Shown here piece by piece: positions 33,708-44,470 of a DNA stretch of 64,000 nt. The translations under genes were made by a program, and so were the position numbers. The stretch's first letter is position 1. Every line of letters begins with the position of its first letter. Below the pieces are notes generated by a model, which worked only from the letters and a program-made list of their open reading frames with translations, made no database searches and was not told the origin of the DNA. Origin of the DNA: Agelas oroides (lineage: Eukaryota > Porifera > Demospongiae > Agelasida > Agelasidae). The stretch lies in the NCBI GenBank assembly GCA_949130485.1, contig OX422185.1, positions 7,603,127 to 7,667,126 of the forward strand, written 5' to 3'.

Positions 33708-33959
33708 CTGATAGCTGTTTTGTGAACTGTAGGAATATATAAACTTTCATTGTATTGAAGTAGTTACTAGGTTTTTCAGTAGCTTCCAAGTTGGCTCCTG
33801 CATAAATGAAGAAGGTTACCAACTTGAGTTCATAAAAAACTTTGCCAACATTTTGACTGAATGCTTCAGTTGTCATCAGGCAATAGTGACGACTGAAGAA
33901 ACTTTGGCAATTTTTTTGATTTGTTTCAAACTGAAGTTGGTAACGAGTAACTGTCATTT

Positions 33960-34265
33960 ACTCAGAGTATCTTGCCTCACGCTGGAAATAAATGAATCTA
34001 GATGTTATGTGACGAACATAAAGGAAAGTGAAAAGGCTGGCAGTTGCCAGGAGTCGAACCCAGGACACCTCTGGCTTGAGCCACCAGTGCTCTGCCACTG
34101 AGCCACGACACCCGGACAACCACCAAACCACACAATCCTCTATATGTACTGCACAGGTGGTACAGAATGCCTCAGTCACTCAGTGTGTGCCGTCAGAAAT
34201 CCATTAGGGGTTGACTGGGAAATTCTCTCCATCAGGAAGGAACCCATTCTGAGTGATTTTCTCAC
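33960..34265 (-). mobile_element. tRNA-derived SINE-like unit
   Basis: On the minus strand 34040-34115 reads GTGTCGTGGCTCAGTGGC then GAGCACTGGTGGCTC and GGGTTCGACTCCTGG: a tRNA-like A box (TGGCTCAGTGG) and B box (GGTTCGACTCC) at normal spacing, but the acceptor stem does not pair. The flanking blocks TTCTCTCCATCAG and ATCTTGCCTCACGCTGGAAA recur at 16075-16210 in a different order. Interpreted as a tRNA-derived SINE or its remains, not a tRNA gene. Confidence 0.55.
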
Positions 34266-35212
34266 TCTAGTGGTTTCTTCTATTTTCGCCTCATAACATC
34301 TAAATTCCTTTATAACCTTCATTTAGCTGGCTGTTTATATTTACCCACATCCAAATAGCTATTAGATCCACTGTGGGCAGGTTGCTAGCCTGGGGTGTAT
34401 TAGCTGTAGCTAGAATAGTAGAATTGTATTTTGTTCCAGTTTTGATTGGAAGTGCTTGCTGACAGTACCATGTGTCTTTTATTGTGTGTGAATATTATGG
34501 TATAGTTGTATCACCATGCAATGCCCTATTCACCTACTTCAATCATTATGAGCGCATCCAAAAAATGAGGTGCTCATAGAGGCTGACAGCTGGCATTTAA
34601 GCCAATTTTAAATATTATGTAATATAATTATACTTTACAACATTATAGTACAGCACACACAGCTTGATTCTATACAAAGTATATACATACAATGTTAGTC
34701 TATTGAACTGGTGGTCACTAGGAGAGCTCACGTTCCGATCATCATAGATGCGCTACAAGTTATGTCCTTCTAATCTGTAGCCACTACATACAGAAAGGGT
34801 GCATGGAACCACTTCCTACCTGGAACATTTCCAGCACTAACTTGGTTTAGTTTGAAATACCTGGGCATCCTTAGGTGTAACATAATGATTAAAGTAGGTA
34901 AATAGAGTATTGCATGGTGATACAACTATACCATAATATTTAAATGAACTTGACTTCAACTGTGACTTTTGTCTTCTTCAGTTCTGCATGTGACTTCTCT
35001 TGAGCTATATATAACTTGGCTAGTTTGGCCTGTGACAGTTTTGGCATATCTTCACAGTTTACTGACTAGTATACAAATGTGATGTGATGCCATTTCTGCT
35101 AGCTGTGTACAGTTGTCAGTATCTCATGCAATTTAGCACACTTACTGAAGCAAACTTGAAGGGCACTGTAACACACACTAGCCCAGTTCCCTCCCTGACA
35201 CCCCTCCCCCCC

Positions 35213-35292
35213 CTGCATTGGTCAGGCTGTGTGCTCTCCTCAAGCCTGGAAGCAAGATTGAGCTGTACACACCTGAATCTGAGGAACTGCAC
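35213..35292 (+). pseudogene. Methyltransferase fragment (fourth copy)
   Basis: About 26 codons, ALVRLCALLKPGSKIELYTP then ESE, match the KPGGKIVLYTPESED strand of copy C 1.7 kb upstream. Similarity ends at GAGGAACTGCACCA. It is flanked by block sequence on the right (ACCAGTGCTATAAACACTGAA, matching 3670). The corresponding place in block A lacks it, so this is either a stray duplicate or a remnant of another tandem copy. Confidence 0.75.
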
Positions 35293-35381
35293 CATTTCTT
35301 AATTGAGCTACCAGTGCTATAAACACTGAACTTTGACAACTGCGCAACTACCTGCCATCACCATTAATTATTCTCTGTAAG

Positions 35382-35914
35382 TACCGTAGTATCCCGGGCA
35401 AGCGCCCATGGACGCTCGCAGCTCAAGCCCGAAAAATCGGGGGTGGGCCCTTACACGGAGGAGGTGCTTGAATAGTCCAACTATGCCCGTGCAAGCGCCC
35501 ACTCCGGATCCGAAGGTAACTGACAGGCGCTACTGAATTGTCCCGCGTCGTACCTTCGCCCGTGCTTCCTTTTTTAGGCAAACGAGGCCAGCGCGGAAGT
35601 AGAGAAAGCTGTAGTCTCGTTGAGAGAGCTTCACAGCGTTCGTCGCTTGCGGTACGCGCGAACTTCGTACTGCAAGCGAAGAAGGCTGCGAACGAGGCTA
35701 CGACCGGTGTCTGCAAACCTTGCTGCCGGATGCAGTGGCGCCTGAAATTTATCGAGACAGTCTGCGTGAGCTCAAACTGTGAACCTTTTGAGTCACCACG
35801 CAAGAATATTGCATGGTGGGCGGTTACACGGAGGACCTCACAAACCACAGAACTGTCAAAATTGGGGGGTGGGCCCTTGCGTGGGGATGGGCGCTTGCCC
35901 GGGACAATACGGTA
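35382..35914. mobile_element. 533-bp inverted-repeat element, TACCGTA ends
   Basis: TACCGTAGTATCCCGGGCAA and its inverse with TTGCCCGGGACAATACGGTA; arms continue through AAGCGCCCAT and GGGTGGGCCCTT. TA lies at both ends, compatible with a TA target duplication. Block A has the uninterrupted sequence at 3728-3745 (TTAGTATATGCTGCATAT), a pre-insertion site. An inner palindrome at about 35611-35703 (GTAGTCTCGTTGAGAGAGCT, GCGAACGAGGCTACG) is a nested foldback-type element. Confidence 0.8.
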
Positions 35915-36989
35915 TATGCTGCACATGTGATACTGAATGTTGCTGTTGCAAAACCTAGCAGCAACGAAAAAATCACTCGTGCACGTAGCATCATGGGCTT
36001 TTTGTAGCCTCGTTCCCAGGCTCTCCCCGCGCGCAAACGAACTGTAAGCAATGGAAAGCTGGGCGGAGGCAGAATTGAAATAATTTTATCCAGACAAGGA
36101 AAGGGTTACACGGATGTAGTCCTATAGTAGTGCTCCCCTACACAGTACAGTAGACCAGACAAAAGTACGTACAGCAACAAGCAAATAAAAAAAATAAAAC
36201 CAAGTAAACTGGTACTATATATAAAGCATAAAATCTAGAAATACTAACGTACAAAAGATATAATTTTATTTTACTAACTAGAGATGGTGATACAACCACC
36301 TCTTGAAACAAGGGTGAGTTTTACAATCAAGAACATCAAGGGGAATTCTATTCAATAAATAGGGAGCATTTATAAAGAATGAATACCTAAAACTGTTTAT
36401 ACGAGCCAAAGGGCACACAAGAGAGAGATGGTGAGACCTAGAACACTTTGTGTTAAAAGTGAAGTACGAATTAAATCTAAGTTTAGCATAACATTCTTCT
36501 ACTTTCTAATATTCTAAGTTTGAGGTGTTTGCATGCCTCTTCATATGTATTTGACCAGGTGTATGTGTGGCGGTCCTACCTGCAGTATGCCCAACATGCA
36601 GCCCGTTTCTGTACCTTTTCAAGTTTATCACAATCCTTCTTCAGGTGTGGATTCCATACAGGTTAGCAATACTCAAGATGTGGACGTACCAAGGCGACAT
36701 ACGCTCTCTTTTTCGCTTCCTTACTGCAACCACACATGGACCTTCTCAAGAGGCTGAGAATGCGATTTGCCTTGGCAGCAGAACTGTTAATGTGATCTGA
36801 CCAGCATAACTTGCGTGTGATCTTCACCCGAAAGTATGAGATTGAGTCGACCCACTCAAGCGTTGCTCCACTGAGGTGGTAAGTGTAGGTTGGAGGGATT
36901 CGTTTGCATGTTCGAGATACAGAGGGCCTTGTGCTTGGATAGGTTTAGATGGATTTGCCACTTGCATGTCCAATGGTAGAGTTAATGGA

Positions 36990-38195
36990 GGTCTGACTGA
37001 AGGACCTCACAGTCCTCTCGACCAGCTAATTTCCCTGAAAATAGTGCAGTCATCAGCAAAAAGCCTGATTTGTTACTTGAGACGGGCACCAATGTCATTA
37101 ACATAAACCAGGAACAGCAAGGGCCCAAGTATGGACCCTTGTGGGACACCGGATGAGACTGGGGACCAGTCACATGAGCAGCCATTTACTACAACCCTCT
37201 GTCTTCTTGATACCAGGAATGCCTGGATCCACCTGAGAAGGTTGCCTCTCACTCCTATGCAGTCAAGCTTCAGTAATAACCTCATGTGTGGCACCCTATC
37301 AAAGGCCTTGGAAAAGTCTAGAAACAGCACATGTGAACTGGATCGTTTGTCTAGGGTGTTGGCCCATTGGTGCACCGTCTCCAGCAACTGGGTTTGGTAT
37401 GCATGAGTGTCCACTCCTGAAACGATGCTGAGATGCATTAAGGAAGTTTGCGATCTTCCCATGTACCAAACGCTTCATGATCTTCACCACAATGCTGGTA
37501 AGACTTACAGGTCTATAGTTCTTTGGGTCATGCTTGCTTCCCTTCTTGTGCACAGGAGTGACATTGGCACTGGTCCAGTCAGATGGTAACTGCCCTGACT
37601 TGAGTGATTGGTTAAAGAGAGGAACGAGTGGTTCAGAAAGCCAGGGAGCTCCTTCTTTTAACAGTCTACCAGGAATGCAGTCAGGGCCACAGGCTTTGGA
37701 GGGATCAATGAGGTTCAGAGCCTTAAACACTTCATCTTCACTAAACAACATGTCCTCAACATACTCTGTACTTCTCCTGGGTACCAACTCAAAGCACAAG
37801 AACTCCACGTTCCTGGCATCCTCTCTGGTGAAAACAGTTAGGAAGTACGAGTGGAATGCTTTCACTTTCTCAGTCAATGATGACAGTGTTTGGCCCTGGT
37901 GATGAAGATCAGGAATGGTTCTGGGACTGCGTCTCATATTCTTTAACCACCTCCAAAACGGCTTTTGATTCATGTGTAGGTCTTTAGTAATCTCCTCTAG
38001 ATACAGGCAGTGGTCATTCCTGGTCAACTCTCTTACAGTAGTACTGAGGGCTCTGTATCGTCGAATATCACTGTCCCTACCAGGATGCTTCATCACCTTG
38101 TAGGCACGTCTTTTCCGTCGAATCATCCTCAGAGTTTCATCGCCTAGCCATGTCTTTTTCCTTCTTTTCTGCAGTGTTGCCTTGGGGATACACAT
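36990..38195 (-). pseudogene. LINE reverse transcriptase region
   Basis: Pre-RT helical region from about 38195 (KRRKKTWLGDETLRMIRRKR), then DPSKACGPDCIPGRLLKEG, NVTPVHKKGSKHDPKNYRPV and SLTS. After a frameshift near 37400 come SSHVLFLDFSKAFDRVPH (motif A, first catalytic Asp) and SSGVPQGSILGPLLFLVYVN; after another shift comes LFADDCTIFREI at 37046-37060 (FADD catalytic box). Diagnostic of a CR1/Jockey-type RT. Confidence 0.9.
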
Positions 38196-38294
38196 TCATC
38201 TGCTGCTGCAAATAGGAGGTCTTTGAATCTTTGCCATGAATCTTCAATGCTCCCTCCCCACAAACATGTGTCCCAGGGAATAGCACTTAGGAGG

Positions 38295-38990
38295 TCACGG
38301 AATTAACTGTTCAAAATCAGCTTTCTTAAAGTCATATACAATCCTCTTCTCTGCTGATGATTGGGGTTGGGCTACTTTCAACACGGAGTCCACAGCATCA
38401 TGGTCTACTCCAGGTAAGCCATCATCTACAACCTTCACACCAGTAATACTGTCTGGATTGTTTGTGAGCAGTAGGTCAAGTGTGTGTGTACTCCTTGTCG
38501 GTTCACGGACAAGCTGCTGCAGGGAGAAGTCGTGGGCAATATCACACATGACACTAACCAGGGGCATGATGAAGGCTCTGCCCAATCAACATGGGGAAGG
38601 TTGAAGTCTCAACACAATACAATAGTGTATGATTCTGGGATGGAAGCCAGTGACATCTTGAGCTGTTTGAGATACTCAGGAGAAGGAGCTAGGTGGACGG
38701 TAAAGGTTCCCAGTAGCACCTTACTAGGGCCAGTGGATAACTCAACCCACAAGACTTCACAGTTTGTCTCCAGGTCTATCCTTCTGATTGCTGAGATGCT
38801 GTTCTTCACATACAACATCACACCTCCTCCATGTCTATTCCGGTCCCTTCTAAAGATGGTGTAATCACTACCCACTAGCTCACTGTCAGGAGGGAGGATG
38901 AGGCATGGGAAGGGGATGAGGTGGAGAGACTGTCGCTGATGGTGCTAACATTTCCAAACGGGAGGTCCGACGCTATGCAGGCATGACATA
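38295..38990 (-). pseudogene. LINE endonuclease region
   Basis: Fragments in neighbouring frames: GSDYTIFRRDRNRHGGGVML and YVKNSI (N-terminal part of an exonuclease-endonuclease-phosphatase fold, with the GGGV motif), ELSTGPSKVLLGTFTVHLAP, and distally LQQLVREPTRSTHTLDLLLT with NNPD and DHDAV, the usual C-terminal SDH-like region. It lies directly before the RT, as in APE-type LINEs. Frameshifts near 38600 and 38210. Confidence 0.85.
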
Positions 38991-39356
38991 ACTGCTCCTC
39001 AGTGTCACCAAGTGCAGTATGGAGCTGGTATTGCTTGTGACTAATACCACAACAGGCGGCGTGGCTCCAATTTTTGCACCTGTCGCATAGAATACCTCGG
39101 ATTTACTCCCATTTCGTCTACTCCCATTTTGTCTACTAGATTTTATGTACCGTTTCATCTACTCCCATTTTGTCTACTCCCATTTTATCTACATTATTTT
39201 GCTTTTCAATGCATTTAGAATAATGCTGTCCTCTCTGTCTCTCCTTTTTCTGTAAATGGAAGACTTGAGAGATGGTAGTGTAGGCAAGACTGATGCTACT
39301 TCAGCTAATTCAGGGTTTGAGTTTATTTCTTCCATTGCTTCTCTGTATATTCGATT

Positions 39357-39746
39357 CTGGTCTCACAAGCCCGACCCACTTCCGCTAGGGAAGGGAGAGG
39401 GTCTGGTGAACAGCATATACAAGCCGTGTCCCGCTACACTGTACAGTGCGGTACAATCAATTTGCAGTATTTTGTCACATGACGCATTACGTCACTGTTT
39501 CAGTAGCAATAGCTGTCTTGAAAACGGCGAAAGAGAGCTAGGGCATCTTTTCTGCTACTACAGAAGCTGTAAAAACACTTCGACTTTACTTCTCAGGGAG
39601 CGTGCTTACTCCGCAACAGGTAATTCAAGAGTGCGAAATCTGGTTACGTCATCCAGCTAATTGCATTGAAGTGGGACATGGCTTGTATACGCAGTTCACC
39701 AGACCCTTCCCTTCTTTTGCGGAAGTGGGTCTGGCTTGCGAGACTA
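39357..39746. mobile_element. 390-bp inverted-repeat element, TGGTCTCACAAGCC type
   Basis: TGGTCTCACAAGCCCGACCC and GGGTCTGGCTTGCGAGACTA, arms complementary through GGGTCTGGTGAAC and ATACAAGCC. ATTCGATT (39349-39356) and ATTCGGAT (39747-39754) are a 7-of-8 duplication. It sits within the left portion of the 2001-bp foldback element and is similar in style to the TAGCCTCG family. Confidence 0.75.
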
Positions 39747-39897
39747 ATTCGGATACTGTCTCATTTCTGAGATTTTGCTCATTTTGTTTTTGAAAACTCA
39801 GCCATGTTGATGATGATTGCTTATGGTACAATACTTGACAGCAGCTGATGATGGTTAACAGTAACAAACGGGAGTAGACGAAATGGGAGTGGACTAG

Positions 39898-41038
39898 AGT
39901 AACCAATCAATTATCGGACACCCCACATTATCGGAAGGCTGCATAGCACGATTTGGGAGTAACAGCGGCCCTTATTTCTGATCCAGTAGGTAGGTTGATG
40001 CAACTGCTACCCAAATTTGAGCTTTATAGATCAGTGAATGTGGACGCTATGCCCCAATAAAGGACGGTGTCCGATGGTCGCGACCATCGGACGAAACTAC
40101 CAATCTACGGACGACGAAGTCCTATAAAGCGAGGGAGGCAGCACTGTCCACCAAACTTGGTGTTCAGCTGCAGCTATCCTTGCTCTACCTAACCTCCAAT
40201 TATCAGCGATTCTGTTGTTGAACGGAGACAAGTGTCGCGTGAAGAAGCGAGTAGGTTCAACCCATCAATCATCGGACGAGAATGAGCATGGGTGTACGGA
40301 CATTTTGACATTGAAAAGGCTTTTGGAAGGTAAGAATCCTTCAAAAGTAGGTGAACAGTCTGACATATGTATGTACTAGTAGCTAGTGGTAAATAGGCTG
40401 TATACGAAGTGTGGAACGTGTGATAAGTAGCCTGTATATTGGAAGTGTGCATGGAACGTGGTATAGCATACTGCTCTGCAGCATGACACAGCTTATCACA
40501 CGTTCCACACTTCGTATGTAGCCTACTTACCACTAGCTACTGGTACATACTATGTCAGACTATTCGCCTACTTTTGAAGGATTCTTACCTTCCAAAAGCC
40601 TTTTCAATTTCATGTGCTTTGTCAAAATGTCCATATACGCATGCTCATTCTCGTCCGATGATTGATGGGTTGAACCCACTCGCTTCTTCATGTGACACTT
40701 GTCTCCGTTCAACAACAGAATCGCTGATAATTGGAGGTTAGGTAGAGCAAGGATAGCTGCAGCTGAACACCAAGTTTGGTGGACAGTGCTGCCTCCCTCG
40801 CTTTATAGGATCTCGTCGTCCGTGGATCGGTAGTTTCGTCCGATGGTCGCGACCATCGGACACTGCCCTTTATTGGGGCGTAGCGTCCACATTCACTGAT
40901 CTATAAAGCTCAAATTTGGGGTGCACGTAGCAGTTGCATCAACCTACCTACTGGATCAGAAACAAGGGCCATTGTTACTCCCATTCGTGCTATGCAGCCT
41001 TCCGATAATGTGGGGTGTCCGATAATTGATTGGTTACT
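39898..41038. repeat. 1.14-kb near-perfect palindrome
   Basis: AGTAACCAATCAATTATCGG at 39898 is inverted as CCGATAATTGATTGGTTACT ending at 41038. The arms run about 530-545 bp with few mismatches to a 64-bp loop at 40428-40491. Each arm contains the perfect palindrome GTCCGATGGTCG-CGACCATCGGAC (40069-40092 and 40838-40861). The core word ATCGGAC/GTCCGAT recurs along the arms. No coding frame. Confidence 0.9.
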
Positions 41039-42959
41039 CTAAATGGGAGTAGACAAAATGGGAGTAGACGAAATGGGAGAAGACGAAATGGGAACACACC
41101 ATACCTCGATCGTTCTGATTCACAGCCATACATTACAGCACCGTGTGCACGGGAACTTCACAGGTCCGGGTTTGCTTTCGACATCTCCGGAGAGCAGTAT
41201 CAACCAGTGATAGTACAGTAGACAACGGTACTGGTAGCTTCTTGGTCGGAGGTGCGAACATCCTCTCCAGGTGGCGACAGTGGCAGTTAGGCAGCTTCCA
41301 CTTGACAAAAGCCGTTCAGGGGTAAACAGTAGCTGCACAGGGAGAATCTGGTTATCGTCTCAGGAAGCGTAGGCAGCTCGATAAACCGCAAGTAACAACC
41401 ACAAACACGCTCGCGCCATTTCAATTAGCCCCTCGTCTCCACGTGCTGGGAACAAGGCTAGGCTTTTTCCTGCTTCTCCGGCTAATTAACAACCGGGTGT
41501 AGAGCTATAGTCATCAGATTCTGACATCTAATGTTGATGCAAACCTGGCAACTACGGTTCTGTACGTATTGCGGCAACAGTCCATCATCGTCATCAGTGA
41601 CCTACCTAGGCCTCCATGTCTCAGTAAGTTTGACAGTCCAGGGGTTGGATGCAAAAACACCAACCGAACAGTTCGAGTTAGTGAACTAGTAGCTATCTTT
41701 GACAGTGGTAACTTTGCAGAAGAAAGGCATTCAGGGTGTGGCAGTTCAAGTCAATATCTGCTCTCAAGGCAGTGGCAGCTTTGATTTACTAAAGAACAGA
41801 GAACAGAATAATTTCAACTTCTTTGAGGCAGAGTGTCTGCAGTCAAGAACATCTTGACAAAGCAAGTGTTTGAGTAAAGGGATTTCCAAGGCCGTCTCTA
41901 TGTAGTTTGATCGTTCACATGCAGTACATGCTATTATTTAGGGCAGTGTCATAGCGGATCTGGATCAATTCAACGAGGTTCTTAGTCAACAGAAAACACA
42001 GTGATGTGCTCAATCTTAGCTAGCTCTACGTACTGATTAAAATGACGCAATCTGCCTTTCCAGTAGAGAAGGTAGGACAGTTGCTTTTGGACTGAGGAAA
42101 ACTTAGCATACTTTTAAGATCGAAACATGCAGTAAAAGTGTGTGGGAATATTCTGGGGCTATTATTTAATTAACCCTTTAATTCCTAATGCCAACTTTTG
42201 TTGACATCACATACTTGCATGTGGGTTCTGTGTGAGCAGAAAGGATGGGACAGGGGGAGGTGGGTGGGGTCACCCACAGGGTGACATGTTACATGGTGGC
42301 CGTTGTGGCTGGCTGTAGAAATGCCTTGGTTTCCACATGGTGGTCCAATTCTCACTTTGGTTTGCACTGGTTGGACCAATTCTCGCCTTGGTTGTACAAA
42401 TGGGAAAATGCTACTCTCACCTAGTAGGGGCTTCATTTATAGCATTGAAGGTGATTTGGGTTCTGAATGGCTGTTTGTTGGTGGAGAAAGCTGACTAGTG
42501 CAAGTTCGTTAATGAGTGGGCATGTTAGGGTCATGAGTCTGTTCATTGTGGCTGCAAGTACACTGGATTCAGTTTTGGAGTCAGAGCTGCACATGCTAAA
42601 AGTAGTTTGAAATGAATAAAATTTAAGTGTTGAAGGGTTGAATTGATGGTGCAGGTAATCAGTGATACTAGTAATACACATTGAAATTGATGTCATGCTC
42701 AGTTTGTTTAGTCTTTTGCATGTCATGCTTGGTTTTGTAGCATTTTTGCATACTGAGCAGCTCATCAGTCTCATGCTCAGTTGTAAATGTTATACTTTGT
42801 TTTTATGAGCAGAATAGCTAAAATGCATGGGAACAGGTTTAAAGCATAATTAGTTAAACAGAATGATTCTCAAACCTGTGAGCATGATATCCTTGGGCCT
42901 AAATTGCTTTGTGTACACTAACGTGATCACATGGCTTTGTAGAAATCTTGATTTACTCA

Positions 42960-43680
42960 TCACCCAAAAACAACTTGGTTGCTTCCACACAGTGGTTGCC
43001 CTGGTTGCAGACAGAATGAAGACATGATCATGAGAAGTTTATTTTGGTACTATAGAGACCAAAAACGACTTAGAAGGCAGATTAACCACAAAGGATCAAC
43101 AATATTTCAACATGAGGGAGTTACCACAACTTCATTTTGTAGCACTTACGGAATCAAGAGACTCACTCACACATCAGATGTCGAGTGGCAATATAAGATC
43201 TGTAATTATGGTTGTAGTTCCAATACTCTAGAACACTGCAGCTTCCACTTGTGTTTTCCTATGCAATTTCTCTCTGACAAGTTAAATAAACCACTCAATT
43301 CACTGTAAAAACCACTTTCTTGTTTTAACCACAGGGTAGTTATCCTGGTTGCAGTCAAGCTCTAGCCTATGACAGTTATACCCTCTTATTAGAGACTGAT
43401 GCATAAACAACCTGGCCCAGTTCATCTTACAACCACAAAACGTACACTGACAACTCAAACACCTGTGAGGTAGTCCTTATATACAAATGCAAGTCAAAGT
43501 TGCAGTGAGATGCTTTTAATGCAAGCAGGTGATTCCCTCACAAATGTTAGTGGTTACTATCAGCAGGATCAATTGTGCAATTAGTCTCTAATACATCTCA
43601 TATAGTAACTATGTATATCTTGACTGCAACCAGGGTAACCACTCCATGGTTAAAACCAGCAACTTGTGAACCACTATTTC
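42960..43680. mobile_element. CACTGTAAAA inverted-repeat elements, two overlapping copies
   Basis: 43301 starts CACTGTAAAAACC followed by TTGTTTTAACCACAGGGTAG; the inverse CAGGGTAACCACTCCATGG followed by TTAAAACCA lies at 43628-43658, giving a roughly 360-bp element. A second left-end-like segment (AAAACAACTTGGTTGCTTCC, GCCCTGGTTGCAGACAG) begins at 42966. Both resemble the 19961-21258 element. The interior shares CAACCTG and TGTGAGG blocks with it. Confidence 0.65.
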
Positions 43681-44435
43681 TTCTGCTTGTTTGCAAAACA
43701 ACCCACTTGTTCTTAATTGCATACCATATAATAGAAGAATGATGCTCAAGTTCCAAGAAAAGTACTACAGTAGCCACACACGGCAGTATCCTCATACACC
43801 CCATGCATGCAGCAGGCTTTCCAGAAGTGTGTAGGTGCAGGTAACTTTTTTTGATCACTTCTGGCAGCGAGTTTTGCCTTATAAGCTGTTGATAAGACGA
43901 TGTCTGAATGTACTCACACGCGTGTTTTTGATAAGAACGTTACCGGTGACTTATTAGGTTAGGAACCCTTCGTGGTATACCTACAATTCCACTAAATTGT
44001 ATTATTATGGTTTAACTGGGAAACTCCATGAAGTAGACATCTCACAACCACTGTCTCTCCACCTTGTCTGCAACCAAGGTAATAACAAACAACCCACTTG
44101 TTCTCAGTGCATACCATGTAACAGAAGAAGGATGCTCAAGTAAAACACTAAAGTAGCCACACATAGTGGCCTCCTCATGCCCCATGCAGCATTAGTAGCT
44201 TAATATTAAAATATGCAAGGTAGTGTCTGGATGCAGGGAACTTTGACTGTCTGCTCACATCTGGCAGTTAATTTTGCCTTATAAGTTGTTGTGATGAGAA
44301 CATGTATGAATGTGCTCACAAGCGTGGTTTCGACAAGAACGCTACCGGTGACTTATTAGGTTAGGAACCCTTCGTGGTATACCTACAATTCCGCTAAATT
44401 GCATATTATGGTTTAACTGGGAAACTGGATTAGCA
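43610..44435. repeat. Direct tandem duplication of about 420 bp
   Basis: 43675-44030 and 44040-44435 match in order: ACAACCCACTTGTTCT, GTAGCCACACA, CACCCCATGC or GCCCCATGC, GAACG(T/C)TACCGGTGACTTA, TAGGTTAGGAACCCTTCGTG and TATGGTTTAACTGGGAAACT. No coding potential visible. Confidence 0.75.
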
Positions 44436-44470
44436 AAACTTCCTGGATACGATTTCTTCTGCTATTTCAG

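Larger units (their letters stand above)
39100..41100. mobile_element. 2001-bp foldback element with repeated subunits in its ends
   Basis: Perfect 8-bp duplication ATACCTCG at 39092-39099 and 41101-41108, inside the LINE finger coding sequence. Each end is built of tandem 15-bp units, CTCCCATTTTGTCTA and its inverse, several copies per side. The interior holds a 390-bp inverted-repeat element and a 1.1-kb palindrome. No coding frame. Tandem subunits in the inverted ends recall Foldback-type elements. Confidence 0.9.
38960..41338 (-). pseudogene. LINE N-terminal region with 2A-like motif and PHD-like finger, split
   Basis: Near 41175-41200 the minus strand reads WLILLSGDVESKPGP, a 2A-like motif (consensus ending NPGP) found at the start of some CR1/L2 ORFs, followed by CTRCCN. 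After the 2001-bp insertion the frame resumes as ILCDRCKNWSHAACCGISHK. Joined across the 8-bp duplication this forms a PHD-type Cys/His finger. The third-last 2A residue context is SKPGP, not NPGP, so recoding activity is doubtful. Confidence 0.75.
36070..41340 (-). mobile_element. CR1-like non-LTR retrotransposon, interrupted
   Basis: Read on the minus strand: a 2A-like motif and PHD-like zinc finger, an endonuclease, a reverse transcriptase with FADD box, and a C-terminal region (ALVRPHLEYC near 36630), in the order of CR1/L2-clade elements with a single long ORF. Without the 2001-bp insertion at 39100-41100 the element is about 3.3 kb. Several frameshifts and stops make it inactive. The 3' tail is A/T-rich around 36180-36200; no simple terminal repeat was seen. 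Confidence 0.8.
36005..41460. mobile_element. Foldback element, TAGCCTCG family, split by a LINE
   Basis: TAGCCTCGTTCCCAGGCTCT at 36005-36024 (left half to about 36066) and GTGCTGGGAACAAGGCTA at 41443-41460 (right half) are two halves of one small element. The 8-bp duplication GGCTTTTT at 35996-36003 and 41461-41468 proves they belong together. Block A keeps a close relative of the empty site (AGGCTTTTCATG at 3810). The DNA between is the LINE and its own insertion. Confidence 0.85.
32880..42930 (+). repeat. Duplicated block, copy C, expanded by insertions
   Basis: Collinear with 1420-4800 but about three times longer. Inserted or extra material includes the SINE-like unit at 33960-34265, the 35382-35914 element, and the 36005-41460 nest. 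Homology resumes at 41461 (GGCTTTTTCCTGCTTCTCCG, compare GGCTTTTCATGTTTCCGG at 3810) and continues to about 42925 (GGGCCTAAATTGCTTTGTGT, compare 4772). Confidence 0.75.

Noticed and set aside
34040..34115. tRNA gene on the minus strand
   Set aside because: A and B boxes are present, but the acceptor arms do not pair and the surrounding blocks recur elsewhere; a tRNA-derived SINE fits better.
35423..35930. Opposed frames of 130-167 codons
   Set aside because: They lie entirely in the 533-bp inverted-repeat element, and each strand mirrors the other because of the palindrome.
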